A stretch of DNA of 64,000 nt from Bradyrhizobium guangxiense (GCF_004114915.1 NZ_CP022219.1:5176501-5240500); one strand, 5' to 3'; numbered from the stretch's first letter, positions 25,547-33,268 are shown. The notes: a model not told the origin generated them from the sequence alone. A program made the numbers and translations.

Positions 25547-26314
25547 ATGGCATTGCTCGCAAACCACATCGCCGTCATCACCGGGGCCGGTTCCGGCATC
25601 GGCCGCGCGATCGCCGCCGGCTATGCGCGGGAAGGCGCGCAGGTCGTGCTGCTCGACGTCAACGCCGAGACCGCCGCGGAGGCCGCCCGCGAGATCCGGG
25701 CATCGGGCGGCGGGGCCGAGAGCTTTGCGCTCGACGTGACCCGGCGCGAGGATTGCTTCGCGCTCGCAAAGCAGGTCGAAGACAAGGTTGGGCAGGTCTC
25801 GATCCTCGTCAACAATGCCGGCATCCCCCGCCGCAACGCCTTCACCGCGGAGACCGAGACGGTGGCGAAGGATTGGAACGACATCATCTCGCTCAACCTC
25901 AACGGCGTCTTCAACATGACGCAGGCCTTCCTCGCTCCCTTGCGCGCGAGCAAAGGCCGCATCGTCAATATCGGCTCGATCCAGTCCTTCGTGCATCTGC
26001 GCACGCCGAGCTCGGCGGCCTATACGACCTCGAAGCACGGCGTGCTCGGTTTCACCAAGGCGCTCGCAGTGGAGCTCGGCAAGGAAGGCGTGCGCGTCAA
26101 CGCGATCGGGCCGGGCTTCATCGAGACCAACATCAACGCCAATGTGCGCGCGACCAATCCGGCGCTGGTGCAGGCCTTCGTCGACCACACGCCGCTGGCG
26201 CGCACCGGCAAGCCCGAGGACATCGTCGGACCCGCGATCTTCCTCGCGTCGGATCTATCGGCCTATGTCACGGGAACGATCGTGATGGTGGACGGCGGCT
26301 ATCGGACTGTGTGA
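25547..26314 (+). CDS. Short-chain dehydrogenase/reductase (SDR)
   Basis: A 255-residue classical SDR: the cofactor site is GAGSGIG (about 13-19), NNAG lies near 91, the catalytic Ser in GSIQSF (about 145) and Tyr-x-x-x-Lys in YTTSKHG (about 159-163), and the C-terminal ending VDGGYRTV is typical of FabG-like enzymes. The Asp at the end of strand 2 (LLDVN) favours NAD. The substrate is unknown; FabG-like and sugar-dehydrogenase-like roles are both possible. GGGAGG is 9-14 bases before the ATG at 25547. Confidence 0.92.
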   Translation: MALLANHIAVITGAGSGIGRAIAAGYAREGAQVVLLDVNAETAAEAAREIRASGGGAESFALDVTRREDCFALAKQVEDKVGQVSILVNNAGIPRRNAFTAETETVAKDWNDIISLNLNGVFNMTQAFLAPLRASKGRIVNIGSIQSFVHLRTPSSAAYTTSKHGVLGFTKALAVELGKEGVRVNAIGPGFIETNINANVRATNPALVQAFVDHTPLARTGKPEDIVGPAIFLASDLSAYVTGTIVMVDGGYRTV

Positions 26315-26515
26315 GGGAGCGAGATAGTCCCGCATCACGATGCATCTCGCGCCAAACGCGGCGGCTTCGCGGCATTCCTGAGGTCATCTGGTGCGGCGCC
26401 CCGCAATTAACCCTTCATTAACCAAACCCGCCCACCGTAGATCTACGGCTTGGGGGTCGTTTGTTCTCGATCCGCTTCCAACGATGGAAGCGGGCGTTGA
26501 TCGGGGAGTGTGTTG

Positions 26516-26764
26516 ATGACCACTGTTCATGTCGCTGCGTCCGGGCCGGACGCACAATTTCTTGCCCCTCACCAGATCGTTCCGCTTCTGATTGGCGCCA
26601 CTGTCGACGAGGTCGAGCGCGAGCTCGTGCTCCAGACGCTCGCGCGCTGCGACGGCAACCGCACCCGCGCCTCGCGCGTGCTCGGCCTGTCGGTGCGCAC
26701 GCTGCGCAACAAGATCAAGCTCTACGCCGCCTCCGGCATCGACGTGCCCGCCTATCAGGATTAG
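26516..26764 (+). CDS. Stand-alone Fis-type helix-turn-helix protein
   Basis: An 82-residue protein whose C-terminal half is a Fis/HTH_8 domain (VERELVLQTLARCDGNRTRA, then SRVLGLSVRTLRNKIKLY), the DNA-binding end usually found on NtrC-family activators, here without an ATPase or receiver domain. It probably binds DNA as a dimer like Fis. GGGGAG is about 9 bases before the ATG at 26516; GTG and TTG codons just before it (26510, 26513) are alternatives. The stop overlaps by four bases the end of the convergent membrane-protein gene. Confidence 0.85.
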   Translation: MTTVHVAASGPDAQFLAPHQIVPLLIGATVDEVERELVLQTLARCDGNRTRASRVLGLSVRTLRNKIKLYAASGIDVPAYQD

Positions 26765-27003
26765 CGCGTCAGCACGCGCCGGCGGATCAGTCCGCCGGCG
26801 ATGACCGCGAGCGCGATCATCGCGACCGAGCCGGCGATCAATTCGATCGCACGGAGGAAGAAGGCCGTCATGACAGCCCATGACGGTTGCGGCTCCTCGG
26901 CGAATGCGACCGGCACGATGTGCGGCACCAGCAGGTGAGCGAGGCCGATTGCTGCCACCAGGACCGCGGTGAACAGGCAAAAGACTTTCCACGCCGCGCG
27001 CAT
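26761..27003 (-). CDS. Small two-helix membrane protein
   Basis: An 80-residue protein with two predicted membrane helices, about residues 5-28 (WKVFCLFTAVLVAAIGLAHL) and 50-72 (IELIAGSVAMIALAVIAGGL), and a basic tail RRRVLTR. The first helix may act as a signal anchor. Unknown family. The ATG at 27003 fits the hydrophobic start; a GTG or ATG further upstream at 27048 would add a polar extension. It is convergent with the Fis-type gene and overlaps its stop. Confidence 0.65.
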   Translation of the reverse strand: MRAAWKVFCLFTAVLVAAIGLAHLLVPHIVPVAFAEEPQPSWAVMTAFFLRAIELIAGSVAMIALAVIAGGLIRRRVLTR

Positions 27004-27160
27004 CGGTCGCTCCTCGCAAGGGGTGTGGCCGCGTGCGATCGGTGACACGGCGTCTCGCGCCGCGGATTGATGTTGATCAAGCCTGGCACGATGCGGGGCA
27101 GAATTGCTGCTGTCGTCAAACGCCGCTAAGTAGCTTGCTTCGGGTCAAGGGAGCGACGGC

Positions 27161-27670
27161 GTGGCAGACGATCAGGGACGACGGCAGGGACCTCAAGGAC
27201 CGCGCGGACGGCAGGGCGAACCGGGGAGACCGGGTCCGCAGGGACACCCGGGCCGTCGCGGCCCGGACGGCGCGCGCGGCAAGCCCGGCCCGCAGGGCAA
27301 GCCGGGGCCGATCGGAAAGGCGGGACCTCAGGGCAAACCCGGTCCGCAAGGCAAACAGGGCGAAGCGGGCCCGCGAGGGCCAGCCGGCGCGCAGGGTGCT
27401 GCCGGGCCGCAGGGGCCTGCGGGGCCGCAAGGCCCGCGCGGCGAGCCGGGACCCGCCGGCCAATTGCCCTCGATCGAGCAGGTGCTGCCGTGGCTCGAGC
27501 AATTGTTCGACGCCTGGGACGAGCGCCGCCGCCAACGCGAGCGCGAAGCCGCCGAGCGCGAAGCGCTGGAGGCCGCCGTGCAGGAGCCCGATGAGGTCGA
27601 CGACGACATCGACGCCGGCGAAGGCGACGAGCACAGGAAGAAGAAGAAAAAGAAGAAGCACCGGGATTAG
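27161..27670 (+). CDS. Collagen-like Gly-X-Y repeat protein without signal peptide
   Basis: A 169-residue protein starting at GTG 27161 (GGGAG 8-12 bases upstream). Residues 10-99 are 30 uninterrupted Gly-X-Y triplets with many Pro, Arg, Lys and Gln (for example [18 protein letters not shown]). A helical segment follows ([20 protein letters not shown], then a Glu/Arg-rich stretch to about 145), then an acidic patch ([14 protein letters not shown]) and a polylysine end. The pattern predicts a collagen-like triple helix trimerised by the C-terminal helix. There is no signal peptide, anchor or LPXTG motif, which is unusual for bacterial collagen-like proteins. The function is unknown. Confidence 0.85.
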   Translation: MADDQGRRQGPQGPRGRQGEPGRPGPQGHPGRRGPDGARGKPGPQGKPGPIGKAGPQGKPGPQGKQGEAGPRGPAGAQGAAGPQGPAGPQGPRGEPGPAGQLPSIEQVLPWLEQLFDAWDERRRQREREAAEREALEAAVQEPDEVDDDIDAGEGDEHRKKKKKKKHRD

Positions 27671-27732
27671 CAGCCTGCTCGTGCCCCGGCTCATCTGACC
27701 AAGATCTCAGCACGCTATTCCTGAGTCCCGGT

Positions 27733-27954
27733 TCAGGACGTCGCCGATGAATCGTCTTTGCCCCGCAGCATGCCCATGCGCTCGAACTGCCAGCGCATGG
27801 CGCGATACCAGAGATAGCCGACCACCGCGCCGCACAGGGCCAGGATGATTACGTTTGCGCTCGAGAACGAGCCGCTCCACCACATCATCCACGCAGTCCA
27901 TAGCAGGGTGAACACGATGGCACCTGCTTTGAGAGGAAGAAGGGGGCGGCTCAT
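27733..27954 (-). CDS. Small membrane protein
   Basis: A 73-residue protein (start MSRPLLPLKAGAIVFTLLWT at 27954) with two hydrophobic segments, about residues 8-25 and 32-50 (NVIILALCGAVVGYLWY), and a polar, charged C-terminus (MRWQFERMGMLRGKDDS). Unknown family; probably a two-pass inner-membrane protein. The frame extends to 27993, but the ATG at 27954 has a GAGGAAG-like purine stretch on the coding strand nearby. It stands alone between the collagen-like and DUF2277 genes. Confidence 0.65.
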   Translation of the reverse strand: MSRPLLPLKAGAIVFTLLWTAWMMWWSGSFSSANVIILALCGAVVGYLWYRAMRWQFERMGMLRGKDDSSATS

Positions 27955-28051
27955 GGTCGTGCTCCGGGCTATCAAAACCCCGGCAGACATCATTGCAGGG
28001 TGAGGCGCTCCATACCGTGAGCCAGGTCACGGAACGAGCTGCCAGAGCCCA

Positions 28052-28318
28052 CTAACCGAAGCGCAGCCGCGAGCGCTCCCTGGCCCTTTCCGCCTCGACC
28101 TCGCGATCGCGCGCCGGCGCGTGGGTGTGTAGCGAGGTCAAGAGTTTTCGCGCAGCGTCCGAGACCTCCGCAACCGCGCGATCGAAGGCGGCCTCATTGG
28201 CCTGGGACGGCTTGTTGAAGCCGGACAGCTTTCGCACGAACTGGAGCGCGCTGGCGTGGATCTCGTCCTCCGTCGCCGGCGGCTCGAAGTTGAACAGCGT
28301 CTTGATGCTGCGGCACAT
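28052..28318 (-). CDS. DUF2277 family protein
   Basis: An 88-residue protein that matches my recollection of DUF2277 almost throughout: MCRSIKTLFNFEPPATEDEI at the start, LQFVRKLSGFNKPSQANEAA in the middle and the Arg/Glu-rich end REVEAERARERSRLRFG. Members are small cytoplasmic proteins of unknown function, common in proteobacteria and actinobacteria. The ATG at 28318 is the only sensible start and has a GGGAGAGACC stretch upstream. Confidence 0.92.
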   Translation of the reverse strand: MCRSIKTLFNFEPPATEDEIHASALQFVRKLSGFNKPSQANEAAFDRAVAEVSDAARKLLTSLHTHAPARDREVEAERARERSRLRFG

Positions 28319-28442
28319 GCGGTCTCTCCCGAGTTTTCATAACGACGATCGGCCGAGGTGAAATCCTACAACCTTCCCCCTACTTCTGCTAAGTTCCGCC
28401 CCAACGCGGCCGCTGACGACGAGCCGCAATGGGGAGGCAAAC

Positions 28443-29498
28443 ATGAAGCTGCTTTGCACGGCGCTGTCGGCCGTCATGCTGTCGTTTTCGATATCGGCGA
28501 TGGCTGCCGACTACCCCACTCCCAAGCAAGGCGACTGGATCGCCAAAGACTTCAAGTTCCACACCGGCGAAACCATGCCGGAATTGAAATTGCACTACAC
28601 CACACTCGGCGAGCCATCAGGTCAACCAGTGCTGGTGCTGCATGGAACGGGCGGCTCGGGCGCCAGCATGCTGGGGCCGTCCTTTGCCGGCGAACTGTTC
28701 GGCGCGGGGCAGCCGCTCGATGCGTCCAAATATTACATCATCATTCCCGACAATATCGGCCATGGCAAATCGTCGAAGCCGTCCGACGGCATGAAGACGA
28801 GCTTCCCGAAATACAATTACGACGACATGGTCGAGGCGCAGTATCGCCTGGTGACGGAAGGCCTCGGCGTCAGGCATCTGCGGCTCGTCATCGGCAACTC
28901 GATGGGCGGCATGCACACTTGGCTGTGGGGCGAGAAATATCCGAAGGCGATGGACGCGCTGATCCCGATGGCCTCGCAGCCGACCGAAATGGCGTCGCGC
29001 AACTGGATGCTGCGGCGGATCATGCTCGACACCATCCGCAACGATCCCGACTACAACGGCGGCAACTACACCAGCCAGCCGCGCATGATGAAATACGCCG
29101 TCACCGCCTACGGCATCGCCAGCATTGGCGGAACGCTGGCCTATCAATCGCAGGCGCCGACCGCGGCCAAGGCCGACAAGATCGTCGACGACCGGCTGGC
29201 GACGCCGATCACGGCAGATGCCAACGACTTCGTCTATCAGTGGGAGTCCTCGCACGACTACAATGCCAGCGACAGGCTGGAGGCAATCGAGGCGCCGCTG
29301 CTGCTGATCAATTCCGCCGACGACGAGCGCAACCCGCCCGAGACCGGCATCACGGACGCCGCCATGAAGCGGGTCAAGAACGGCAAGCTGTATTTGATCC
29401 CCGCGAGCACCGAGACGCGCGGCCACGGCACCACGGGCAACGCGAAGTTCTACAGCGAGCAGGTGCGGCAATTGCTGGAGAGCATGCCCAGTCAATGA
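28443..29498 (+). CDS. Secreted alpha/beta-hydrolase, MetX-like
   Basis: A 351-residue precursor with a signal peptide ending near residue 21 (AMA-A). The alpha/beta-hydrolase fold resembles homoserine O-acetyltransferase (MetX): VLVLHGTGGSGASM is the oxyanion loop, Ser153 lies in the elbow GNSMGGMHTW, the acid is probably the Asp in INSADDERNPPE (about 299) and the base His is in TETRGHGTTG (about 326). A periplasmic location argues against methionine synthesis, so it is more likely an esterase or similar acyl hydrolase. GGGGAGGC precedes the ATG. A terminator follows at 29533. Confidence 0.88.
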   Translation: MKLLCTALSAVMLSFSISAMAADYPTPKQGDWIAKDFKFHTGETMPELKLHYTTLGEPSGQPVLVLHGTGGSGASMLGPSFAGELFGAGQPLDASKYYIIIPDNIGHGKSSKPSDGMKTSFPKYNYDDMVEAQYRLVTEGLGVRHLRLVIGNSMGGMHTWLWGEKYPKAMDALIPMASQPTEMASRNWMLRRIMLDTIRNDPDYNGGNYTSQPRMMKYAVTAYGIASIGGTLAYQSQAPTAAKADKIVDDRLATPITADANDFVYQWESSHDYNASDRLEAIEAPLLLINSADDERNPPETGITDAAMKRVKNGKLYLIPASTETRGHGTTGNAKFYSEQVRQLLESMPSQ

Positions 29499-29532
29499 TT
29501 GAATCGGCGCGCCGCTGATTTTGCAATGCATC

Positions 29533-29564
29533 ATATGCGGCGCCTCTCGCGCCGCATATTATTT
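29533..29564 (+). terminator. Palindromic terminator after the hydrolase gene
   Basis: ATATGCGGCGC (29533-29543) pairs with GCGCCGCATAT (29549-29559) over a 5-base loop and is followed by TATTT. Flanking TTGCAATGCAT and GCATGCAAT extend the symmetry, so it could also bind a dimeric protein. Confidence 0.75.
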
Positions 29565-29637
29565 GAGCATGCAATGCGCTGACAGCTCGGGCTTAATCGC
29601 ATCAACGATACGAATCGAAAATGCGACGGAGGATCGC

Positions 29638-29991
29638 ATGCGCAGGCTCGCACTGTGCGTTTGGCTGATCGCGATGACGGCGCTGACGAGCGCTGCATTC
29701 GCGTTCGACAACGGACAATATGATCACGTGCCGCCCGACATCCGCGCCTGGTTCAAGAGCGTGATCGCGCCGAACGGCGTGCCCTGCTGCGACATATCCG
29801 ACGGCCATCGCACCGACTACGACGTGCGCGCAGGCGTCTATTGGGTGCCGATCGAAGGGCAATGGATGGAGGTGCCCGAGCGCGCCATCATCCGTGATCG
29901 CGGCAATCCGGTCGGCCAGGCGGTCGTGTGGTACGTCCACCACCGCGGGGCCATCATCATCAGCTGCTTCGTGCCGGCGGACGCCGTGTAA
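29638..29991 (+). CDS. Secreted conserved hypothetical protein with Cys-Cys motif
   Basis: A 117-residue precursor with a signal peptide ending near residue 22 (AFA-F). The mature protein has APNGVPCCDISDGHRTDYDV (about 42-61), an invariant-looking CC pair next to DGHR, then YWVPIEGQWMEVPERAIIRD and a final Cys in IISCFVP. It matches a rhizobial hypothetical family I have seen but cannot name. GGAGG is 6-10 bases before the ATG at 29638. It stands 77 bases upstream of the PNPOx-like gene, and the two could be cotranscribed. Confidence 0.8.
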   Translation: MRRLALCVWLIAMTALTSAAFAFDNGQYDHVPPDIRAWFKSVIAPNGVPCCDISDGHRTDYDVRAGVYWVPIEGQWMEVPERAIIRDRGNPVGQAVVWYVHHRGAIIISCFVPADAV

Positions 29992-30068
29992 CGTGTCTTT
30001 ACCGATTCCATTGGCTGGCGGCGGCCCGATCGGGGAGGTTGCCGCAAATCCGATGCGGAGGCACGCCA

Positions 30069-30671
30069 TTGACCGATCTTTGCGCCGAAGACCTCGCCAC
30101 CATCTATGCCAAGCCGAGCCCGCGCGTGATCGCGAAAGCGCGTCCCGCGATCGATGCGCATGCGAAGAAGTTCATCGAGATGTCGCCGTTCTGCGTGCTC
30201 GCGACATCGGGCGCGGACGGCAGCGTCGACGCCTCGCCGCGCGGCGGCGGCATCGGCTTCGTCCGCGTCGCCGGTCCCAACCAGCTATTGATGCCCGACC
30301 GCTCCGGCAACAACCGGATCGACAGTTTCCGCAACGTCGTCGAAGGCTCCGGCTTCGTGCATCTGCTGTTCTTCGTCCCCGGCATCGACGAGACGCTGCG
30401 CGTCGGCGGACGCGGCACGCTGTCGGCCGATCCGGATCTGCTCGCATCCATGGTGGAATTCGGCAAGCCGCCGCGCGCGGTGCTGAACGTTGCCGTCAAC
30501 GAAGTCTATTTTCACTGCGGCAAGGCGTTGATGCGCTCGAAGCTGTGGTCGTCGGAGAAGGTGCAGCGCTCGGTGATGCCGAGCATCGTCACGGTCATCC
30601 ACGACCAGACCGGCCTCGGCGAGCCGGCCAGCCAGGAGAGCGTGGAAGAGCTCTACAAGACGCAGTTGTAA
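30069..30671 (+). CDS. Pyridoxamine 5'-phosphate oxidase-like flavin protein
   Basis: A 200-residue protein of the split-barrel PNPOx-like family: SPFCVLATSGADGSVDASPR (about 38-57) is the first strand and FMN-phosphate region, LMPDRSGNNRIDSFRN (about 77-92) is the conserved flavin loop, and VYFHCGKALMRSKLW (about 145-159) the C-terminal strand. It resembles the MSMEG_1061 subfamily, which binds FMN or F420 in reductive reactions. The start is a TTG at 30069 with GGAGG 8-12 bases upstream, since no ATG is available near. The substrate is unknown. Confidence 0.85.
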   Translation: MTDLCAEDLATIYAKPSPRVIAKARPAIDAHAKKFIEMSPFCVLATSGADGSVDASPRGGGIGFVRVAGPNQLLMPDRSGNNRIDSFRNVVEGSGFVHLLFFVPGIDETLRVGGRGTLSADPDLLASMVEFGKPPRAVLNVAVNEVYFHCGKALMRSKLWSSEKVQRSVMPSIVTVIHDQTGLGEPASQESVEELYKTQL

Positions 30672-30704
30672 TTGGGCCTGGGACTGTAGCCGCCGCGGCA
30701 ATCA

Positions 30705-30843
30705 CCCTGTCGTCCCGGACAAGCGCAGCGCAGATCCGGGACCCATAGTCACAGGGAGCGGTTTGCCGAAGACTCGCAGTCACTCGCTCGTCCCACACTC
30801 CTCCCTGTGGTTATGGATCCCCGCGTTCGCGGGGATGACAGGG
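30705..30843. repeat. Family-B-like palindromic repeat, copy B4
   Basis: CCCTGTCGTCCCGGACAAGC opens and CGCGGGGATGACAGGG closes the element. Inner stems include GCGCAGCGCAGATCCGGGAC and ATCCCCGCG/CGCGGGGAT. Its bases differ more from the other family-B copies. Confidence 0.7.
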
Positions 30844-30865
30844 AGTATGCGGTAACAGCCGGAGC

Positions 30866-31354
30866 TTAGTGGCCCTCGCCCTCGAGCCCGCCGACATGCT
30901 TCTGGGTGTAGAGTTCGAGGCCGATGCGGCCGATCAGGTCGAGCTGGGTTTCGAGGAAGTCGATGTGGTGCTCCTCGTCGCTCATCAGCTTCTCGAACAG
31001 ATCACGCGTGACGTAGTCCTTGACGCCATGGCAGTAGGTGGCCGCTTCCTGATAGAGCGCCCGCGCGCTCATCTCGGCGGCGAGGTCGCATTCGATGATT
31101 TCCTTGACGTTCTGGCCGATGCGCAGGGGATCGAGCACTTGCATGTTCGGGAAACCGTCAAAGAATAGGATGCGCGCGGTGAGCTTGTCGGCATGCTCCA
31201 TCTCCTCGATGGACTCCTTGCGCCAGACCTTGGCCATGTCGAGGAGGCCCCAATTGTCGAGGAATCGGTAGTGCAGCCAGTATTGGTTGATCGCAGTCAG
31301 CTCGTGACGCAGCGCCTTGTTCAGATAGTCGATGACTTTTGCGTCGCCCTGCAT
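30866..31354 (-). CDS. bfr: Bacterioferritin
   Basis: A 162-residue four-helix-bundle protein. All ferroxidase ligands stand at E. coli positions: Glu18, Glu51, His54, Glu94, Glu127 and His130, and Met52 is the haem ligand in the dimer (EEMEHADK). The 24-mer stores iron as ferric mineral. The ATG at 31354 is the family start. A near-perfect iron control element lies 43 bases upstream at 31397-31413, so regulation by Irr is likely. Its ferredoxin partner is the next gene upstream on the same strand, 132 bases away. Repeat B4 lies beyond its 3' end. Confidence 0.97.
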   Translation of the reverse strand: MQGDAKVIDYLNKALRHELTAINQYWLHYRFLDNWGLLDMAKVWRKESIEEMEHADKLTARILFFDGFPNMQVLDPLRIGQNVKEIIECDLAAEMSARALYQEAATYCHGVKDYVTRDLFEKLMSDEEHHIDFLETQLDLIGRIGLELYTQKHVGGLEGEGH

Positions 31355-31396
31355 GATTCACTCCAGCTCTTGCAGTCCAAATCGGCCTCAACCAAA

Positions 31397-31413
31397 TTTA
31401 GAATGTTTCTAAG
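31397..31413 (-). promoter_or_regulatory. Iron control element (ICE/Irr box) before bfr
   Basis: TTTAGAATGTTTCTAAG is a 17-base near-palindrome (one mismatch at the end) matching the ICE pattern TTTAGAA-N3-TTCTAAA bound by Irr in Bradyrhizobium and relatives. It lies 43 bases upstream of the bfr start codon, in the expected promoter zone. Confidence 0.8.
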
Positions 31414-31486
31414 TCAGTTTACGAATGAGGGCAACTGGCTGCGGAGGCGCAGCCGGGGAAAAGCTCAGGCGATCCAGCGGAAGATT

Positions 31487-31759
31487 TCAGCAGGCTGCGA
31501 GCGCAAAATGGGCCGGCTCGGCCGTCTCGTCATTGGCGGCGACGGGGTGGCTGTGCGGGCAGCCGGCACAGCAGGACTGCGCGCAGGGGCCGAGGGCTTC
31601 GTCGATGATGGTCTTGATCGTCCGCGCGCAACGGCCGCATTCGGCGCTACAGCCGAGGCACCCATAGACCTGCTTGGCATGGCGCACGGCGTCGTCGGAC
31701 TCGGCGACGGCGGCGCGGATATCGTCATCGCTCAGCACATTACAGGAACAAACGATCAT
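31487..31759 (-). CDS. bfd: Bacterioferritin-associated ferredoxin with a cysteine-rich tail
   Basis: A 90-residue protein. The Bfd-type [2Fe-2S] domain is at 1-55: Cys4 and Cys6 (VCSC), then candidate Cys34, Cys37, Cys41 and Cys44 (GCLGCSAECGRC), of which two complete the cluster. Bfd docks on bacterioferritin and delivers electrons to release stored iron. After it, a tail of about 35 residues adds Cys59, Cys63, Cys64, Cys67 and Cys90 with His-x-His, which is more than the E. coli protein has. The ATG at 31759 is standard. It lies directly upstream of bfr on the same strand. Confidence 0.92.
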   Translation of the reverse strand: MIVCSCNVLSDDDIRAAVAESDDAVRHAKQVYGCLGCSAECGRCARTIKTIIDEALGPCAQSCCAGCPHSHPVAANDETAEPAHFALAAC

Positions 31760-31836
31760 GGAAGCGGCAGGCCCTTCGGTGATGCGCCATCATCGATATT
31801 TAACAGTCCGGCCGGATGCAAAAGGAAAAACCGGTA

Positions 31837-31853
31837 TTTGAAGCTATTCCAAA
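31837..31853 (-). promoter_or_regulatory. Possible degenerate iron box before bfd
   Basis: TTTGAAGCTATTCCAAA is an imperfect inverted repeat 78 bases upstream of the bfd start. It recalls an iron control element but departs at several positions. The surrounding DNA is AT-rich for the window, as expected of a promoter. Confidence 0.3.
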
Positions 31854-31920
31854 CTGGCCCACGAACAGCCTAGGGCGGCTTCGAAACCCAGCGTTGCGCT
31901 GGATCAAGATTAGAGCGGAT

Positions 31921-32205
31921 CTAGTCGCCGCCGCCGCCTCCACCACCACAATCTCCGCCACCGCCGCCGCTGTCGCCGCTGGAACAGCTGCCGCCGTCGG
32001 TCGAGTTCCCGGAACTATCGCCGGAAAACCAGCTTCCCAGCGAGAAGCCGTCGTTTGACCCGGTATAGGTATCGCCGCTGCCACCGTCGCCACCGGCCCC
32101 GGCGCGTGATCGTCGACCCCGGTTCTGGAGGTGGGCGAACCAGCCATAGCCGATCGCAGAAGCGATCCCGGCAGCGATCAATGCGTTGATCATCGCGTTA
32201 CCCAT
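31921..32205 (-). CDS. Small Gly/Ser/Asp-rich protein with an N-terminal helix
   Basis: A 94-residue protein. A hydrophobic helix at about 4-22 (AMINALIAAGIASAIGYGWF) is followed by a basic patch (HLQNRGRRSRAG) and a low-complexity end of Gly, Ser, Asp and Thr with two isolated cysteines and the finish SGGGGGDCGGGGGGGD. The helix probably anchors it in the inner membrane or acts as a signal. GGGAGG is 5-10 bases upstream of the ATG at 32205. Glycine-rich tails after a basic helix are seen in rhizobial proteins annotated as hypothetical; I do not know a function. Confidence 0.7.
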   Translation of the reverse strand: MGNAMINALIAAGIASAIGYGWFAHLQNRGRRSRAGAGGDGGSGDTYTGSNDGFSLGSWFSGDSSGNSTDGGSCSSGDSGGGGGDCGGGGGGGD

Positions 32206-32340
32206 TCTCGCCTCCCTGGCAGAGCCGCGGTCCACATGAATTGGTCGCGCCCGGCAAAGGCGCCGTTCATTGATCATTCAAACGAAGTATGGAACTCTGC
32301 CCCAAAGGGTTTTTGCGTGTTGGTACGAAAGGTCAAGCCA

Positions 32341-32667
32341 ATGAAGAAGTTGCTCCTGGCGGTCACCGCCGTCGCCACCCTGGCCGTCGCGGCCGGAACG
32401 CCGGCCCATGCCCAGCGCGGCGTTGCGGCCGGCGTGGCGGCCGGGATCATCGGCGGAGCCATCGTCGGCGGCGCGCTGGCCTCTCCGTATTATTACGGAC
32501 CCAGCCCGGGCTATTATTACGAACCCGGGTATTATCCGCCCCGCTACTATGCGCCGGCTCCCGGCTATGTCGCTGACGGCTATTACGGCGGCGGCTGCGT
32601 CTGGCAGAGGCAGCGCTTCTGGGACGGCTATGCCTGGCGGGTCCGCCGCGTCCGAGTTTGCGGCTGA
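32341..32667 (+). CDS. Secreted glycine-zipper, Tyr/Pro-rich protein
   Basis: A 108-residue precursor with a signal peptide ending near residue 24 (AHA-Q), a glycine-zipper helix (AAGVAAGIIGGAIVGGALA, about 28-46), a Tyr/Pro/Gly-rich stretch (about 48-84) and a closing CVWQRQRFWDGYAWRVRRVR with Cys at both ends. It is a diverged paralogue of the gene at 32907, sharing the zipper and the C-x-W-x-R-x-R-[FY]-WDGY-x-W...R-V-R-V-C ending. Such proteins associate with the cell envelope; the role is unknown. The ATG has AAGG 9-12 bases upstream. The frame extends back to 32131 without support. Confidence 0.85.
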   Translation: MKKLLLAVTAVATLAVAAGTPAHAQRGVAAGVAAGIIGGAIVGGALASPYYYGPSPGYYYEPGYYPPRYYAPAPGYVADGYYGGGCVWQRQRFWDGYAWRVRRVRVCG

Positions 32668-32906
32668 GACGCCGCGAACCGGCTCGCTGTGATGGCTGCA
32701 GCTAGACCGGTTCACTACGGATGCGCCGTTCATCTCGGGGCCCGAAAAACACCGCTTTTTCCCGTCACAGCTCCGTGTGCGTTTACCGTGGATTGACCAT
32801 TTGCGCGCTTCCTAGCCCAACGGCCAATTTCATCAGAGTGTGCGTGAACCTTTGAAACCCGGGCGCCTCTAACCAGAGGAACCCATCTCCCAGGAGAGCC
32901 CTGAGC

Positions 32907-33188
32907 ATGAAGAAGACTTTAGTTGCCGCCCTCACGGTTGCGACAGTCGCCGGTTCGCTGGTGACCGCCACTCCGTCCGCGAAGGCCCATGACGGCGTCG
33001 GCGCCGGCATCGCGGCCGGCCTGATCGGCGGCGCCATCGTCGGCGGCGCGATCGCGTCGAGCCGTCCCGCCTATGGCGGTCCCGTCTACGTCGCCGAGCC
33101 CCCGCCGCCCGCCCCCTGCTACTGGCGGCGTGAGCGCTATTGGGATGGTTACGGCTGGGTCAGCCGCCCGGTTCGCGTTTGCTACTGA
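32907..33188 (+). CDS. Secreted glycine-zipper protein, paralogue
   Basis: A 93-residue precursor with a signal peptide ending near residue 27 (AKA-H), a glycine-zipper segment (GAGIAAGLIGGAIVGGAIA, about 32-50), a short Pro-rich linker (EPPPPAPC) and the same ending as the gene at 32341 (CYWRRERYWDGYGWVSRPVR, then VCY). The two paralogues are tandem, 240 bases apart, and about equally spaced from the Gly-rich gene on the other strand. AGGAGAG precedes the ATG. A terminator follows at 33224. Confidence 0.87.
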   Translation: MKKTLVAALTVATVAGSLVTATPSAKAHDGVGAGIAAGLIGGAIVGGAIASSRPAYGGPVYVAEPPPPAPCYWRRERYWDGYGWVSRPVRVCY

Positions 33189-33223
33189 TCTGATCGCATG
33201 GCGCTCATGGGCGCCGCGATCGA

Positions 33224-33259
33224 AGCCCGGCCGAAACCATCGGCCGGGCTTTTTCTTTT
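33224..33259 (+). terminator. Rho-independent terminator
   Basis: AGCCCGGCCG (33224-33233) pairs with CGGCCGGGCT (33241-33250) across a 7-base loop and is followed by TTTTCTTTT. It ends the small paralogous gene and precedes the convergent transglycosylase by 10 bases. Confidence 0.9.
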
Positions 33260-33268
33260 GGCCGGGCG

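Noticed and set aside
28443-29498. Calling the MetX-like gene a homoserine acetyltransferase
   Set aside because: It has an export signal and lacks genomic context for methionine synthesis; only the fold and triad support kinship.
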